Positions 36,882 through 44,368 of a stretch of 64,000 bases of DNA are shown piece after piece; position 1 is the stretch's first letter, and the number at the start of each line of letters is the position of its first letter. The notes beneath the pieces are model-generated. The model ran no database searches and had not been told where the DNA came from. It was given only the letters and a program-made list of their open reading frames with translations. Location of the stretch: positions 940,166-1,004,165 of the forward strand of contig NZ_BMHO01000001.1 of assembly GCF_014640975.1 (NCBI RefSeq), written 5' to 3'. The stretch comes from Microbacterium faecale. Lineage in GTDB: Bacteria > Actinomycetota > Actinomycetes > Actinomycetales > Microbacteriaceae. The position numbers were made by a program, and so were the translations under genes.

Positions 36882-37841
36882 ATGGTGCACTTCGATCTGT
36901 CCCTGGCCGAGCTCCGCGCACACCGCTCGGACGTCACGCCCCCGAGCGACTTCGACGCGTTCTGGGAGAGCACCATCGAGGGCAGTCGCGCGGCCCACGG
37001 TGAGACGTACGCCCGCGACGTCGACAACGGCTTCACCCTCGTCGACACGAGTGACATCACCTTTTCGGGCTTCGCGGGCGATCCGATCAGCGCCTGGTAC
37101 CACCGGCCGGCGAGGGACGCTCCGACCGCCGTCGTCGTCGAGTTCATCGGATACTCCGGCGGACGCGGCTACGCGCACCAGGCTTCCGACTGGGCGCTCG
37201 CTGGCTACGCGCACCTCAAGGTCGATACGCGCGGTCAGGGGTACGGCGAGTTCTCGCCGGGCGACACGGCCGACCCGCACGGGTCCGAGCCCGCGACCCC
37301 AGGCAGCATGACGCGGGGGATCCGCTCGCCCGAGACCTACTTCTATCGTCGCGTGTTCACCGACGCGGTGCGCGCCGTCGACGTCGCGCACGAGCTCGCG
37401 CCGGACCTGCCGGTCTTCGTCGCTGGCGTCAGCCAGGGCGGCGGCATCGCGACGGCCGCGGCGGCGCTCGGCGCCGATGTCGCCGGATCCCTCATCGACG
37501 TGCCGTTCCTCAGCGACTTCCCGCGCTCGACGTCGATCACGAACGCGGCGCCGTACTCGGAGATCGTGCGCTATCTCGTCGCGCACCGCGACCGGATCGA
37601 GGAGACCTTCCGCACGCTGAGCTACTTCGACGGCGTGAACCTCGCCACCCGCGCGAACGTGCCGACGCTGCACTCGGTCGCTCTCATGGACGAGATCTGT
37701 CCGCCGTCGACCGTGTTCGGCGCGTTCAACAACTGGGCGCACGACGACAAGCACATTGAGCACTACGCATACAACGGCCACGAGGGCGGCGGCGCGCTGC
37801 ACCGTCGCGTGCAGCTCGATTGGCTGCGCGATCGCGTGTGA
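36882..37841 (+). CDS. acetylxylan esterase / cephalosporin-C deacetylase (AXE1 family)
   Basis: 319-residue cytosolic alpha/beta hydrolase. The N-terminal AXE1 signature is PSDFDAFWESTI. The core has VDTRGQGYGEFSPGDTADPHG and nucleophile elbow GVSQGGG (Ser near 184). Family acid and base are in SVALMDEICPPSTVFGAFN and HEGGG. It would remove acetyl groups from short xylo-oligosaccharides. ATG with AAGGATC SD. Single gene, ended by a strong hairpin. Confidence 0.93.
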   Translation: MVHFDLSLAELRAHRSDVTPPSDFDAFWESTIEGSRAAHGETYARDVDNGFTLVDTSDITFSGFAGDPISAWYHRPARDAPTAVVVEFIGYSGGRGYAHQASDWALAGYAHLKVDTRGQGYGEFSPGDTADPHGSEPATPGSMTRGIRSPETYFYRRVFTDAVRAVDVAHELAPDLPVFVAGVSQGGGIATAAAALGADVAGSLIDVPFLSDFPRSTSITNAAPYSEIVRYLVAHRDRIEETFRTLSYFDGVNLATRANVPTLHSVALMDEICPPSTVFGAFNNWAHDDKHIEHYAYNGHEGGGALHRRVQLDWLRDRV

Positions 37842-37855
37842 GCCGCGGGACGTCA

Positions 37856-37886
37856 AAGGCCGCTCACCCGTGTGGTGAGCGGCCTT
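37856..37886 (+). terminator. terminator of the esterase gene
   Basis: A 13-bp perfect stem AAGGCCGCTCACC/GGTGAGCGGCCTT with 5-base loop, 14 bases after the stop. Confidence 0.9.
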
Positions 37887-37907
37887 GTCGTCGTGAGTCA
37901 GCGTGCC

Positions 37908-38315
37908 CTAGGCAGCGAGATGAAATCCGCGCCGATCGGTGGCGATCCGTTGGCCGTCGCCGATCTTCTCGTCGTCGCCGATCAGGGATCCTCCGGCGAT
38001 CTGCGCGCCCTTCCCTACCTGGCTGCGCACGCCGATCTTCGCCTTCGCGCCGACGGCGGCCTCGGGGCCGACGTGAGCGCCTGCGTCGATGATCGCTCCG
38101 GCGCCGATGATGGCGCCCGGTTCGATCCAGGCTCCCGTGGCGATGCGCGCGCCGTCGAGGACCCGCGCACGCGGTTCGATATACGCGCCGGCTTCGACGC
38201 GTGCGGTGGCCGCGACCTTCGCGCCGTGCGCGACGAGGCCTCGACCGTTCGCGTGCTTGCGGTAGCGCAGCACGCCGCCCTGGTCGTCTTCAATGTCGAT
38301 GTAGTTCTTGCCCAC
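37908..38315 (-). CDS. left-handed beta-helix (hexapeptide-repeat) protein
   Basis: 135 residues. Hexapeptide repeats run from about residue 28 to 118 with alternating Ala/Val/Ile positions (AHGAKVAATARVEAGAYIEP, TGAWIEPGAIIGAGAIIDAG). This fold is typical of acyltransferases and gamma-carbonic anhydrases, but no catalytic His set is evident. GTG start at 38315 with GGAAGGA four bases upstream; the longer frame to 38510 has no SD. Function unknown. Confidence 0.75.
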   Translation of the reverse strand: MGKNYIDIEDDQGGVLRYRKHANGRGLVAHGAKVAATARVEAGAYIEPRARVLDGARIATGAWIEPGAIIGAGAIIDAGAHVGPEAAVGAKAKIGVRSQVGKGAQIAGGSLIGDDEKIGDGQRIATDRRGFHLAA

Positions 38316-38481
38316 AGTGTCCTTCCAATGTCTGAGGAGTCGGACATAGGGGTCAACGACGAGGAGCCCGTCGTTATTCCCCGCTGAATGCTCATCCTGG
38401 TATCTCGCCACACGTACTCGCTGTGGGGCGCCTATGTGCCGCCTGGGAAAGCAGGATCTCCCGAACGTCCGACATCGCGAG

Positions 38482-38487
38482 TAGCGT
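38482..38487 (+). promoter_or_regulatory. -10 box for the YcaQ-like gene
   Basis: TAGCGT, 7 bases, GTG 38495. Confidence 0.5.
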
Positions 38488-38494
38488 CGACGAG

Positions 38495-39745
38495 GTGGTA
38501 CGGACGACACTCACAGCGGAGCAGGCGAGGCGCGTCGCGCTCGCGGCGCAGGGCCTCGGCGGACCCCGGTCGGGCGGCACGAGGCGCGCGCTCGCATCAC
38601 AGATCGCACGGATGGGCGTGCTGCAGATCGACTCGGTGAACGTGTTCGCGCGGTCGCACTACCTGCCCGGGTACTCACGCATTGGCGCGTACGATCCGGC
38701 GGCGCTCGACGGCCTCGTGATGCGGCGCCGCCGCCCGACGTACGTCGAGTACCTGGCGCACGAGGCCGCGTTCATGCCGCTCGACGACTGGCCGCTGTGG
38801 GGCTTCCGGCGCCACGCGTTCACCGAGCGCCTCACGCGTCCGGGCGCCTGGGCCGCCGAGCCGCACAATGCGGACGTCATCGCGTGCGTTCGCGCAGAGC
38901 TGGCCGACCGCGGGGCGCTGAAGCCGAGCCAGATCGAGTCGGTCGTGCGGCAGGCGCGCCGCGGGCCATGGTGGGATTGGGATCACGTCAAGAACGCTCT
39001 CGAGCACCTCTGGCGCACCGGCGAGGTCGCCATCGCCGGCCGCGACGGGTTCGAACGCGTCTACGCGCTCGCCGAACACGTGATCCCGGCCGAGCTGCGC
39101 GACGATCGCCCGCGCGATGACGCGATCCGCGAACTCGTGCGACGCGCGGCGAAGGCGTATGGCGTCGCCACGCTCGCCGATCTCAACGACTACTACCGCT
39201 TCCGCGACCAGAAGGCGGTGCGGCGGGCGATCGACGACCTCGAGGCGGTCGGTGAGGTCGCCCCCGTCGAGGTCGAGGGCTGGACGACCGCCGTGGGGCG
39301 ATCGATCCCCGCGTGGCTGCACCGCGATGCCCGGGTCCCGCGCGCGATCGAGCAGACCACTCTGCTGACGCCGTTCGATCCCATCGTGTGGTTCCGCGAC
39401 CGCGCCGAACGGCTGTTCGACTTCCGCTACCGCATCGAGATCTACGTGCCCGGGCCGAAGCGGCAGTACGGGTATTACTCGTTGCCGCTCCTCGTCGATG
39501 AGCGCATCGCCGGCCGGCTCGATCTCAAGGCCGACCGGGCGTGTTCGACCCTGCGCGTGCAGTCGGCGTGGTGGGAAAAGGGTGTGGCGGCGGATCCGGA
39601 TCGCGTCGCCGCGGAATTGCGGCGCGCGGCCGCGTGGCAGGGCCTCGGGCACGTGACGGTGTCGCACTGGGGCGACGCCGCCGACGACATCGCGGGCGCG
39701 CTCGCCGCCGACCGCCACGAGCACCCCAACGCGGCGGCGGCGTGA
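38495..39745 (+). CDS. winged-helix DNA-binding protein, YcaQ family
   Basis: 416 residues, HTH_42 (YcaQ/AlkX-type) family, whose characterised members are crosslink-repair DNA glycosylases. Family markers: GVLQIDSVNVFARSHYLPGY, YLAHEAAFMPLDDWPLW, QIESVVRQARRGPWWDWDHV, TLLTPFDPIVWFRDRAERLF, and a C-terminal QYGYYSLPLLVDERIAGRLD. GTG start by the leaderless rule; the upstream frame to 38423 looks non-coding. It overlaps nothing and runs toward the kinase gene. Confidence 0.88.
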   Translation: MVRTTLTAEQARRVALAAQGLGGPRSGGTRRALASQIARMGVLQIDSVNVFARSHYLPGYSRIGAYDPAALDGLVMRRRRPTYVEYLAHEAAFMPLDDWPLWGFRRHAFTERLTRPGAWAAEPHNADVIACVRAELADRGALKPSQIESVVRQARRGPWWDWDHVKNALEHLWRTGEVAIAGRDGFERVYALAEHVIPAELRDDRPRDDAIRELVRRAAKAYGVATLADLNDYYRFRDQKAVRRAIDDLEAVGEVAPVEVEGWTTAVGRSIPAWLHRDARVPRAIEQTTLLTPFDPIVWFRDRAERLFDFRYRIEIYVPGPKRQYGYYSLPLLVDERIAGRLDLKADRACSTLRVQSAWWEKGVAADPDRVAAELRRAAAWQGLGHVTVSHWGDAADDIAGALAADRHEHPNAAAA

Positions 39746-39801
39746 GGGGCGCGGTTCGTACGCTACGTGCCGTCCGCGCGACCCGGTCCGGACCCGCGGT
39801 G

Positions 39802-39930
39802 ATGAGCCATAACCGCGTGCGATTTCGAGAGACGGATCCGCGGTTGCGGCGCATCTCCGCGGTTGCGGCCCGCGCTCGCGCTGCCGGAGCAAAGGCAGTG
39901 GGGATCATCGAGCGGTTGAGGGGCGTATGA
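39802..39930 (+). CDS. possible 42-residue basic small protein
   Basis: ATG 39802 to TGA 39928-39930, overlapping the start of the phosphotransferase gene by ATGA, which suggests translational coupling. The peptide is very basic and Ala/Arg-rich (RISAVAARARAAGAKAVGII). No SD is visible, so it may be chance. It would explain why the kinase ATG has only a weak SD. Confidence 0.3.
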   Translation: MSHNRVRFRETDPRLRRISAVAARARAAGAKAVGIIERLRGV

Positions 39931-40724
39931 ATCCGCCGAGCGACCTCGCGGGCGTGCCCACAGACGCCGAGGTGCCGCGAATCGTCGCCGAACTGCCCGG
40001 CGGCGACCGGGCCGAGGCGGTATGGCGCAATCAGCTCGGCGGCGTGACGTTCTGCCTCCCCGCGATCGGATCGCTGCCGGCACGCCACGCCAAGTGGCAG
40101 CCCCCACCATCTCGGAGCGGGGCAGATCTGTCGTGCGGAGGGGAACGGCAGTCTGAGAGCGTCGACCTCCGCGTCGAGGCGGAGCGGCTCTCGTGGGCGT
40201 CGCAGTTCACCGCGGTGCCGCCCGTGCGTGACGTCGTCGAGGTCGGCCGAGAACAGGTGCTCGTGACTGACACGATTCGCGGCACGTCGGCGGTCCTGGC
40301 GCCGTGGACGGAGCGTCCGGCGGCAGCTGCGTGGGCTCTCGGCGCCGGATTGCGCACGTTCCACGATGCGCTGCCTGTCGAAGCCTGCCCGTGGACGTGG
40401 TCGAGTCGCGACCGAATTGCGCGGGTCCGCGACGTGCGCACACGCGAGCGACTGGCCAGCGCGAATCCGCGGATCGACCGGCTGGTGGTCTGCCACGGTG
40501 ATGCGTGCGCGCCGAACACGTTGCTCTCTGACGGCGTGGCAGCCGGCCACGTCGACCTGGGCGATCTCGGCGTCGGCGACCGCTGGGCCGATCTTGCCGT
40601 CCTGGCGATGAGCACGGTCTGGAACTACGGCGAGGGATACGAGGGCGAGGTCTACGCGGGGTACGGCGTGGATCCGGATCCCGCCCGTATCGCGTTCTTC
40701 CGCGACCTGTGGAACGCGGAGTGA
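39927..40724 (+). CDS. aminoglycoside 3'-phosphotransferase-like kinase
   Basis: 265 residues, APH(3')-type protein kinase-like fold. Catalytic Brenner motif VVCHGDACAPNTLL and the metal-binding region GHVDLGDLGVGDRWADLAVL match APH(3'), as does the C-terminal NYGEGYEGEVYAGYGVDPD. The N-lobe lysine is probably in RHAKWQPP. An extra stretch (PSRSGADLSCGGERQSE, about 61-77) interrupts the usual lobe spacing. Whether it confers resistance or phosphorylates another small molecule cannot be told. No mobile-element context. Confidence 0.82.
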   Translation: MNPPSDLAGVPTDAEVPRIVAELPGGDRAEAVWRNQLGGVTFCLPAIGSLPARHAKWQPPPSRSGADLSCGGERQSESVDLRVEAERLSWASQFTAVPPVRDVVEVGREQVLVTDTIRGTSAVLAPWTERPAAAAWALGAGLRTFHDALPVEACPWTWSSRDRIARVRDVRTRERLASANPRIDRLVVCHGDACAPNTLLSDGVAAGHVDLGDLGVGDRWADLAVLAMSTVWNYGEGYEGEVYAGYGVDPDPARIAFFRDLWNAE

Positions 40725-40737
40725 GCGCGGCGACCTT

Positions 40738-40822
40738 GCCGAGCGTCTCGAAATTGGCCGGGCGTCTTGACCGGATCACGGAATCGGCTCGATCTCGCCG
40801 AGTTCCGAGACCCTCGGCGGAC
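40738..40822. repeat. family B inverted repeat
   Basis: The left arm TTGCCGAGCGTCTCGAAATT pairs imperfectly with the complement of CGAGTTCCGAGACCCTCGGC about 60 bases on. It lies between two convergent genes. Related to the element at 44283. Confidence 0.65.
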
Positions 40823-40826
40823 GTAG

Positions 40827-42902
40827 CTACTCTCCGCTGCGCCGCGCGCTGGCGACTGCGGCGGGGTCGAGGTCGAGCCGGCGCAGGAGCTGGGCGTTCG
40901 CGGCGACGATGATCGTTGACAGCGACATCAGGATCGCGCCGACCGACATCGGCATGACGAAGCCGATGGGGGCGAGCACGCCCGCCGCGAGCGGCACGGA
41001 GATGAGGTTGTAACCGCCCGCCCACCACAGGTTCTGGGTCATTTTACGGAAGCCGGCACGCGACAGCTCGATGACCGACAGCACGGCGCGTGGATCGTCG
41101 CTCGCGAGGACCACCCCGGCAGATCCGATCGCGACGTCCGTTCCCGCCCCGATCGCGATGCCGACGTCGGCGCGGGCGAGCGCGGGGGCGTCGTTCACGC
41201 CGTCGCCGACCATCGCGACCTTCCGGCCCTCGTCCTGCAGCTGCTTCACAGTGGCGGACTTGTCCTCGGGGCGCACGCCCGCGAAGGCGCGGTCGATCCC
41301 GAGCTCGGCCGCCACCGACAGGGCCACCGCCTCGGCGTCTCCGGTGATCATCACGACGTCGACTCCCCGCGCGTGCAGGACGTCGACGGCCTCGCGCGAT
41401 TCGTCGCGGATCTCGTCGGCGAGGCGCAGCGCACCCGCGGTGGATCCGTCGACGACGACATGCAGGATGATCGCGCCTTCGTCGCGCCACGCGTCGGCGA
41501 TCGGGCGCTCGTTGGCCGACTCCTCGTCGAGGAGCGCCGGTCCGCCCACCCGCACGGTCTGGCCCTCGACGGTCGCGGTCACACCGACGGCGGGGGAGGA
41601 GGAGAAGTTCGTCGCGCTCGGGATCTCGAGGTCCTGGTCTCGGGCCGCGGCCACGATGGCACGGGCGAGCGGATGCTCCGAGTCGGTCTCCGCGGCCGCC
41701 GCGAGGGCGAGCACGCGGTCGCTGTCACCGGCGGTCGCGTCGACGCCCGTGACCGCCGGGGTGCCCTTCGTGAGCGTTCCCGTCTTGTCGAACAGCACGA
41801 CGTCGACCGTGCGCATCGTCTCGACGGCGAGTCGGTCCTTCACGAGCACACCGCCGCGCGCTGCCCGCTCGGTCGAGATCGACACGACGAGGGGGATCGC
41901 GAGTCCGAGTGCGTGCGGACAGGCGATGACGAGCACCGTGATGGTGCGCACGACGCCCTCGTCCGGGCGGCCGATCATCGTCCACACGAGCGCGGTGAGG
42001 ACGGCGGCGCCGAGCGCGTACCAGAATAGCCACGCGGCGGCGCGGTCGGCGAGGCGCTGCGCTCGCGATGACGAGGTCTGCGCGTCGGCCACGAGGCGCT
42101 GGATCCCCGCGAGCGCCGTCTCGTCCCCGGTCGCGGTGACCTCCGCGCGGATCCCCGAGTCGGTCGCGACCGTTCCGGCCACGACGGTGTCGCCGGCCGC
42201 GCGGTGGACGGGGTGCGATTCTCCCGTGATCATCGACTCGTCCATGCTCGCCGATCCGTCGACGACGCGAGCGTCCGCGGGCACGCGCCCGCCGGGCCGG
42301 ATCACGATGACGTCGCCTGCGCGCAGCTCGGCCGGCGCGACCGTGACGGTGGTGTCGCCCTCGACGCGTTCGGCCTCGTCGGGAAGGAGCGCGGCGAGCG
42401 AGTCGAGCGCGGAGGTCGTCTGCGCGAGTGAGCGCATCTCGATCCAGTGGCCGAGCAGCATGATGACGATCAGCAGCGCGAGTTCCCACCAGAAGTCGAG
42501 CTGCGCGTCGATGACCCCGAGGGTCGAGCCCCACGACGCGACGAAGGCGACGGTGATCGCGAGGCCGATGAGCAGCATCATGCCCGGCTGCCGGGCGCGC
42601 AGCTCGCTGACCGCGCCCGTCAGGAACGGCACGCCGCCCCACGCGTACATGACGGTGCCCAGCACGGGCGAGACCCAGGGGATCCATGCGGCGTCCGGCA
42701 ACGGGTAGCCGAAGAACGACGCGAACATCGGCGACAGCCCGACGGTCGGGATCGCGAGGACGAGCATGATCCAGAACAGACGCCGGAACTGACCGACGTG
42801 GTCACCGTGGTCGTGTCCCGCGTGACCCGTAGGGTCTGCGTGCACGTGCCCTGCGTGGTCGGTGTTCCCGCCATCGCTGGCGTGTGCGTCGTGCTGGCTC
42901 AT
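40827..42902 (-). CDS. copB: copper-translocating P-type ATPase, CopB type (CPH motif)
   Basis: 691 residues. His-rich N-terminus (HDAHASDGGNTDHAGHVHAD...), eight predicted membrane segments, TGES actuator loop, intramembrane CPH motif (VIACPHALGLAIPLV), phosphorylation site DKTGTLT, and hinge GDGVNDAPAL. CPH plus a His-rich tail indicates the P1B-3 (CopB) class, copper or silver efflux, rather than the CPC class at 57457. ATG 42902 has GGAGGA seven bases upstream. A CsoR-type operator and -10 box lie 40 bases upstream. Confidence 0.93.
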   Translation of the reverse strand: MSQHDAHASDGGNTDHAGHVHADPTGHAGHDHGDHVGQFRRLFWIMLVLAIPTVGLSPMFASFFGYPLPDAAWIPWVSPVLGTVMYAWGGVPFLTGAVSELRARQPGMMLLIGLAITVAFVASWGSTLGVIDAQLDFWWELALLIVIMLLGHWIEMRSLAQTTSALDSLAALLPDEAERVEGDTTVTVAPAELRAGDVIVIRPGGRVPADARVVDGSASMDESMITGESHPVHRAAGDTVVAGTVATDSGIRAEVTATGDETALAGIQRLVADAQTSSSRAQRLADRAAAWLFWYALGAAVLTALVWTMIGRPDEGVVRTITVLVIACPHALGLAIPLVVSISTERAARGGVLVKDRLAVETMRTVDVVLFDKTGTLTKGTPAVTGVDATAGDSDRVLALAAAAETDSEHPLARAIVAAARDQDLEIPSATNFSSSPAVGVTATVEGQTVRVGGPALLDEESANERPIADAWRDEGAIILHVVVDGSTAGALRLADEIRDESREAVDVLHARGVDVVMITGDAEAVALSVAAELGIDRAFAGVRPEDKSATVKQLQDEGRKVAMVGDGVNDAPALARADVGIAIGAGTDVAIGSAGVVLASDDPRAVLSVIELSRAGFRKMTQNLWWAGGYNLISVPLAAGVLAPIGFVMPMSVGAILMSLSTIIVAANAQLLRRLDLDPAAVASARRSGE

Positions 42903-42939
42903 CGCGTGTCCTCCGACTTCCCGCGCGAACGTTCACCCC

Positions 42940-42960
42940 ATGATACCCCTAGGGGGTATC
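42940..42960 (-). promoter_or_regulatory. CsoR-type operator overlapping the copB -10 box
   Basis: GATACCCC-T-AGGGGGTATC at 42942-42960 matches the actinobacterial CsoR box. On the minus strand the right arm continues as TATCAT (42945-42940), a TANNNT -10 box, so repressor and polymerase would compete. Confidence 0.88.
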
Positions 42961-43426
42961 AATGCTCCGGTTCGAGAAAGGCAGCGAGGTTCGCCAGCGA
43001 CGAGGTGAGCCCCGCGGCGTGATCGCGCGCCGCGACGCCGAGGGGAACATCGCGCGCGACGATCTCCACGATGGTGCCGGCGGGGTCGTCGTGGAGGTTC
43101 CATTCCATCGTCATCATGCCCTGCAGGTTCGGGTCCGTCGCCTCGAACTCGATCTCCTGAACGACGCGTTCTCCGGGGACGATCTCCCGGATCCGCACGT
43201 TCGAGACGTCTTCATCCGCGGTCGTCTTCCCCGGGGATCCGCTGGCGTCGTCGTACGTGAGGACAAGTCGGTACGCGCCGCCCGTGCGCATCTCGAACGA
43301 TTCGAACCGCCCGCGCATGTCCGCGGGCGGCAACCACGTCGCAAGCGCGTCGGCTTCGGTGAGGGCGGCGAAGGCGGCCGCGCGGTCGACGTGTACGAGG
43401 AGGCTTGCACGATCGGTGCGTGTCAT
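42959..43426 (-). CDS. SRPBCC (AHSA1/polyketide cyclase-like) domain protein
   Basis: 155 residues, START/SRPBCC fold: VHVDRAAAFAALTEADALAT, then WLPPADMRGRFESFEMRTGG and VPGERVVQEIEFEA. Family members bind hydrophobic ligands; function unknown. The ATG at 43426 follows TACGGT by six bases (leaderless). The long frame upstream is antisense to nothing real but overlaps nei. Confidence 0.85.
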   Translation of the reverse strand: MTRTDRASLLVHVDRAAAFAALTEADALATWLPPADMRGRFESFEMRTGGAYRLVLTYDDASGSPGKTTADEDVSNVRIREIVPGERVVQEIEFEATDPNLQGMMTMEWNLHDDPAGTIVEIVARDVPLGVAARDHAAGLTSSLANLAAFLEPEH

Positions 43427-43432
43427 GCGGCC

Positions 43433-43438
43433 ACCGTA
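43433..43438 (-). promoter_or_regulatory. -10 box for the SRPBCC gene
   Basis: TACGGT on the minus strand, 6 bases, ATG 43426. Confidence 0.6.
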
Positions 43439-43464
43439 ATGCCGTGCCCGAATCGGCGCGAGAG

Positions 43465-44244
43465 TCAGTCGCGCGACGCCTGGCAGCTCGGGCACCAGAA
43501 CACGCGACGTTCGCGCGTGGCGTCGCCGAGCGTCGTCTCCTGGATCACCGTGCCGCAGCGCCGGCAGGGCAGGTTCGTGCGCCCGTACACCCAGTGGTCG
43601 CGGCCGCGGCGCGTGTCGCCAGTGAACGTGCGGACGGGGCGCGTGAGGTTGCTGCGGATCGCCCGGGCTCCGAGCGAGACGAGCGCAGGGACGTCGACGC
43701 GCGACATCGGCGTGTGCGGGTCGACGCCGCGCAGGAAGAGCAGTTCGTTGGCGTACTCGTTGCCGAACCCGGCGACGTTGTGCTGGTCGAGCAGGGCGAC
43801 GTGTGCGGGGTGCGGATCCGCGGCGAGGCGCGCGGTAACGAGGTCGGGATCCCATTCGGGCCCGAGCGGATCCGGCCCGAGGTGCGCGATCACGTCGCCT
43901 TCGCGGTCGCGGGGGAGAAGCTCGACGACGCCGAGGTCGAAGCCGACCGTCTGCCACTCGTCGGTCGCGAGCACGGCGCGCGCCTGGAAGGCGGGCCGAC
44001 GCCACCGATCGCCGCGCGGGTAGGTGTGCCACTCGCCCTCCATCTTGAGGTGCGTGTGGAGCACGAACTCACCGACGCGGTGCAGGAGGTGTTTGCCCAC
44101 CGCGCGGACGGACTCGACCCGCTGGCCGGTCAGATCGGCCGTCGCAGCCCGCGGTACGCGCAGGTCGAACGCCGTGAGCACCTCACCCGCGAGCACCTCG
44201 TGCAGGCGCCGCGCGGTGCGGTGGGCGGTGTCTCCCTCAGGCAT
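43465..44244 (-). CDS. nei: endonuclease VIII-type DNA glycosylase (Fpg/Nei family)
   Basis: 259-residue base-excision-repair glycosylase/AP lyase. The N-terminal PEGDT places the catalytic Pro at position 2. LKMEGEWHTYPRG and DQHNVAGFGNEYANELLFL are family motifs. The C-terminal zinc finger is CRRCGTVIQETTLGDATR then CPSC. The gene next to it is lhr, as in M. tuberculosis (nei Rv3297, lhr Rv3296). Confidence 0.95.
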   Translation of the reverse strand: MPEGDTAHRTARRLHEVLAGEVLTAFDLRVPRAATADLTGQRVESVRAVGKHLLHRVGEFVLHTHLKMEGEWHTYPRGDRWRRPAFQARAVLATDEWQTVGFDLGVVELLPRDREGDVIAHLGPDPLGPEWDPDLVTARLAADPHPAHVALLDQHNVAGFGNEYANELLFLRGVDPHTPMSRVDVPALVSLGARAIRSNLTRPVRTFTGDTRRGRDHWVYGRTNLPCRRCGTVIQETTLGDATRERRVFWCPSCQASRD

Positions 44245-44282
44245 CAGCCATCCTCCTCACATCGGGAGCCATCGCGTTGTCG

Positions 44283-44367
44283 CCGACCGTCTCGGAATTC
44301 GCCGACCGTCGGGAAACCTTGGGCGATGTCGCCGGACCCCGCCGAATTTCGAGACGCTCGGCGAGTA
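44283..44367. repeat. family B inverted repeat, second copy
   Basis: GACCGTCTCGGAATTCGCCG pairs with the complement of the GCCGAATTTCGAGACGCTCG arm about 50 bases on. Same core as the element at 40738. It lies in the nei-lhr gap and overlaps the last bases before the lhr stop region. Confidence 0.7.
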
Positions 44368-44368
44368 G

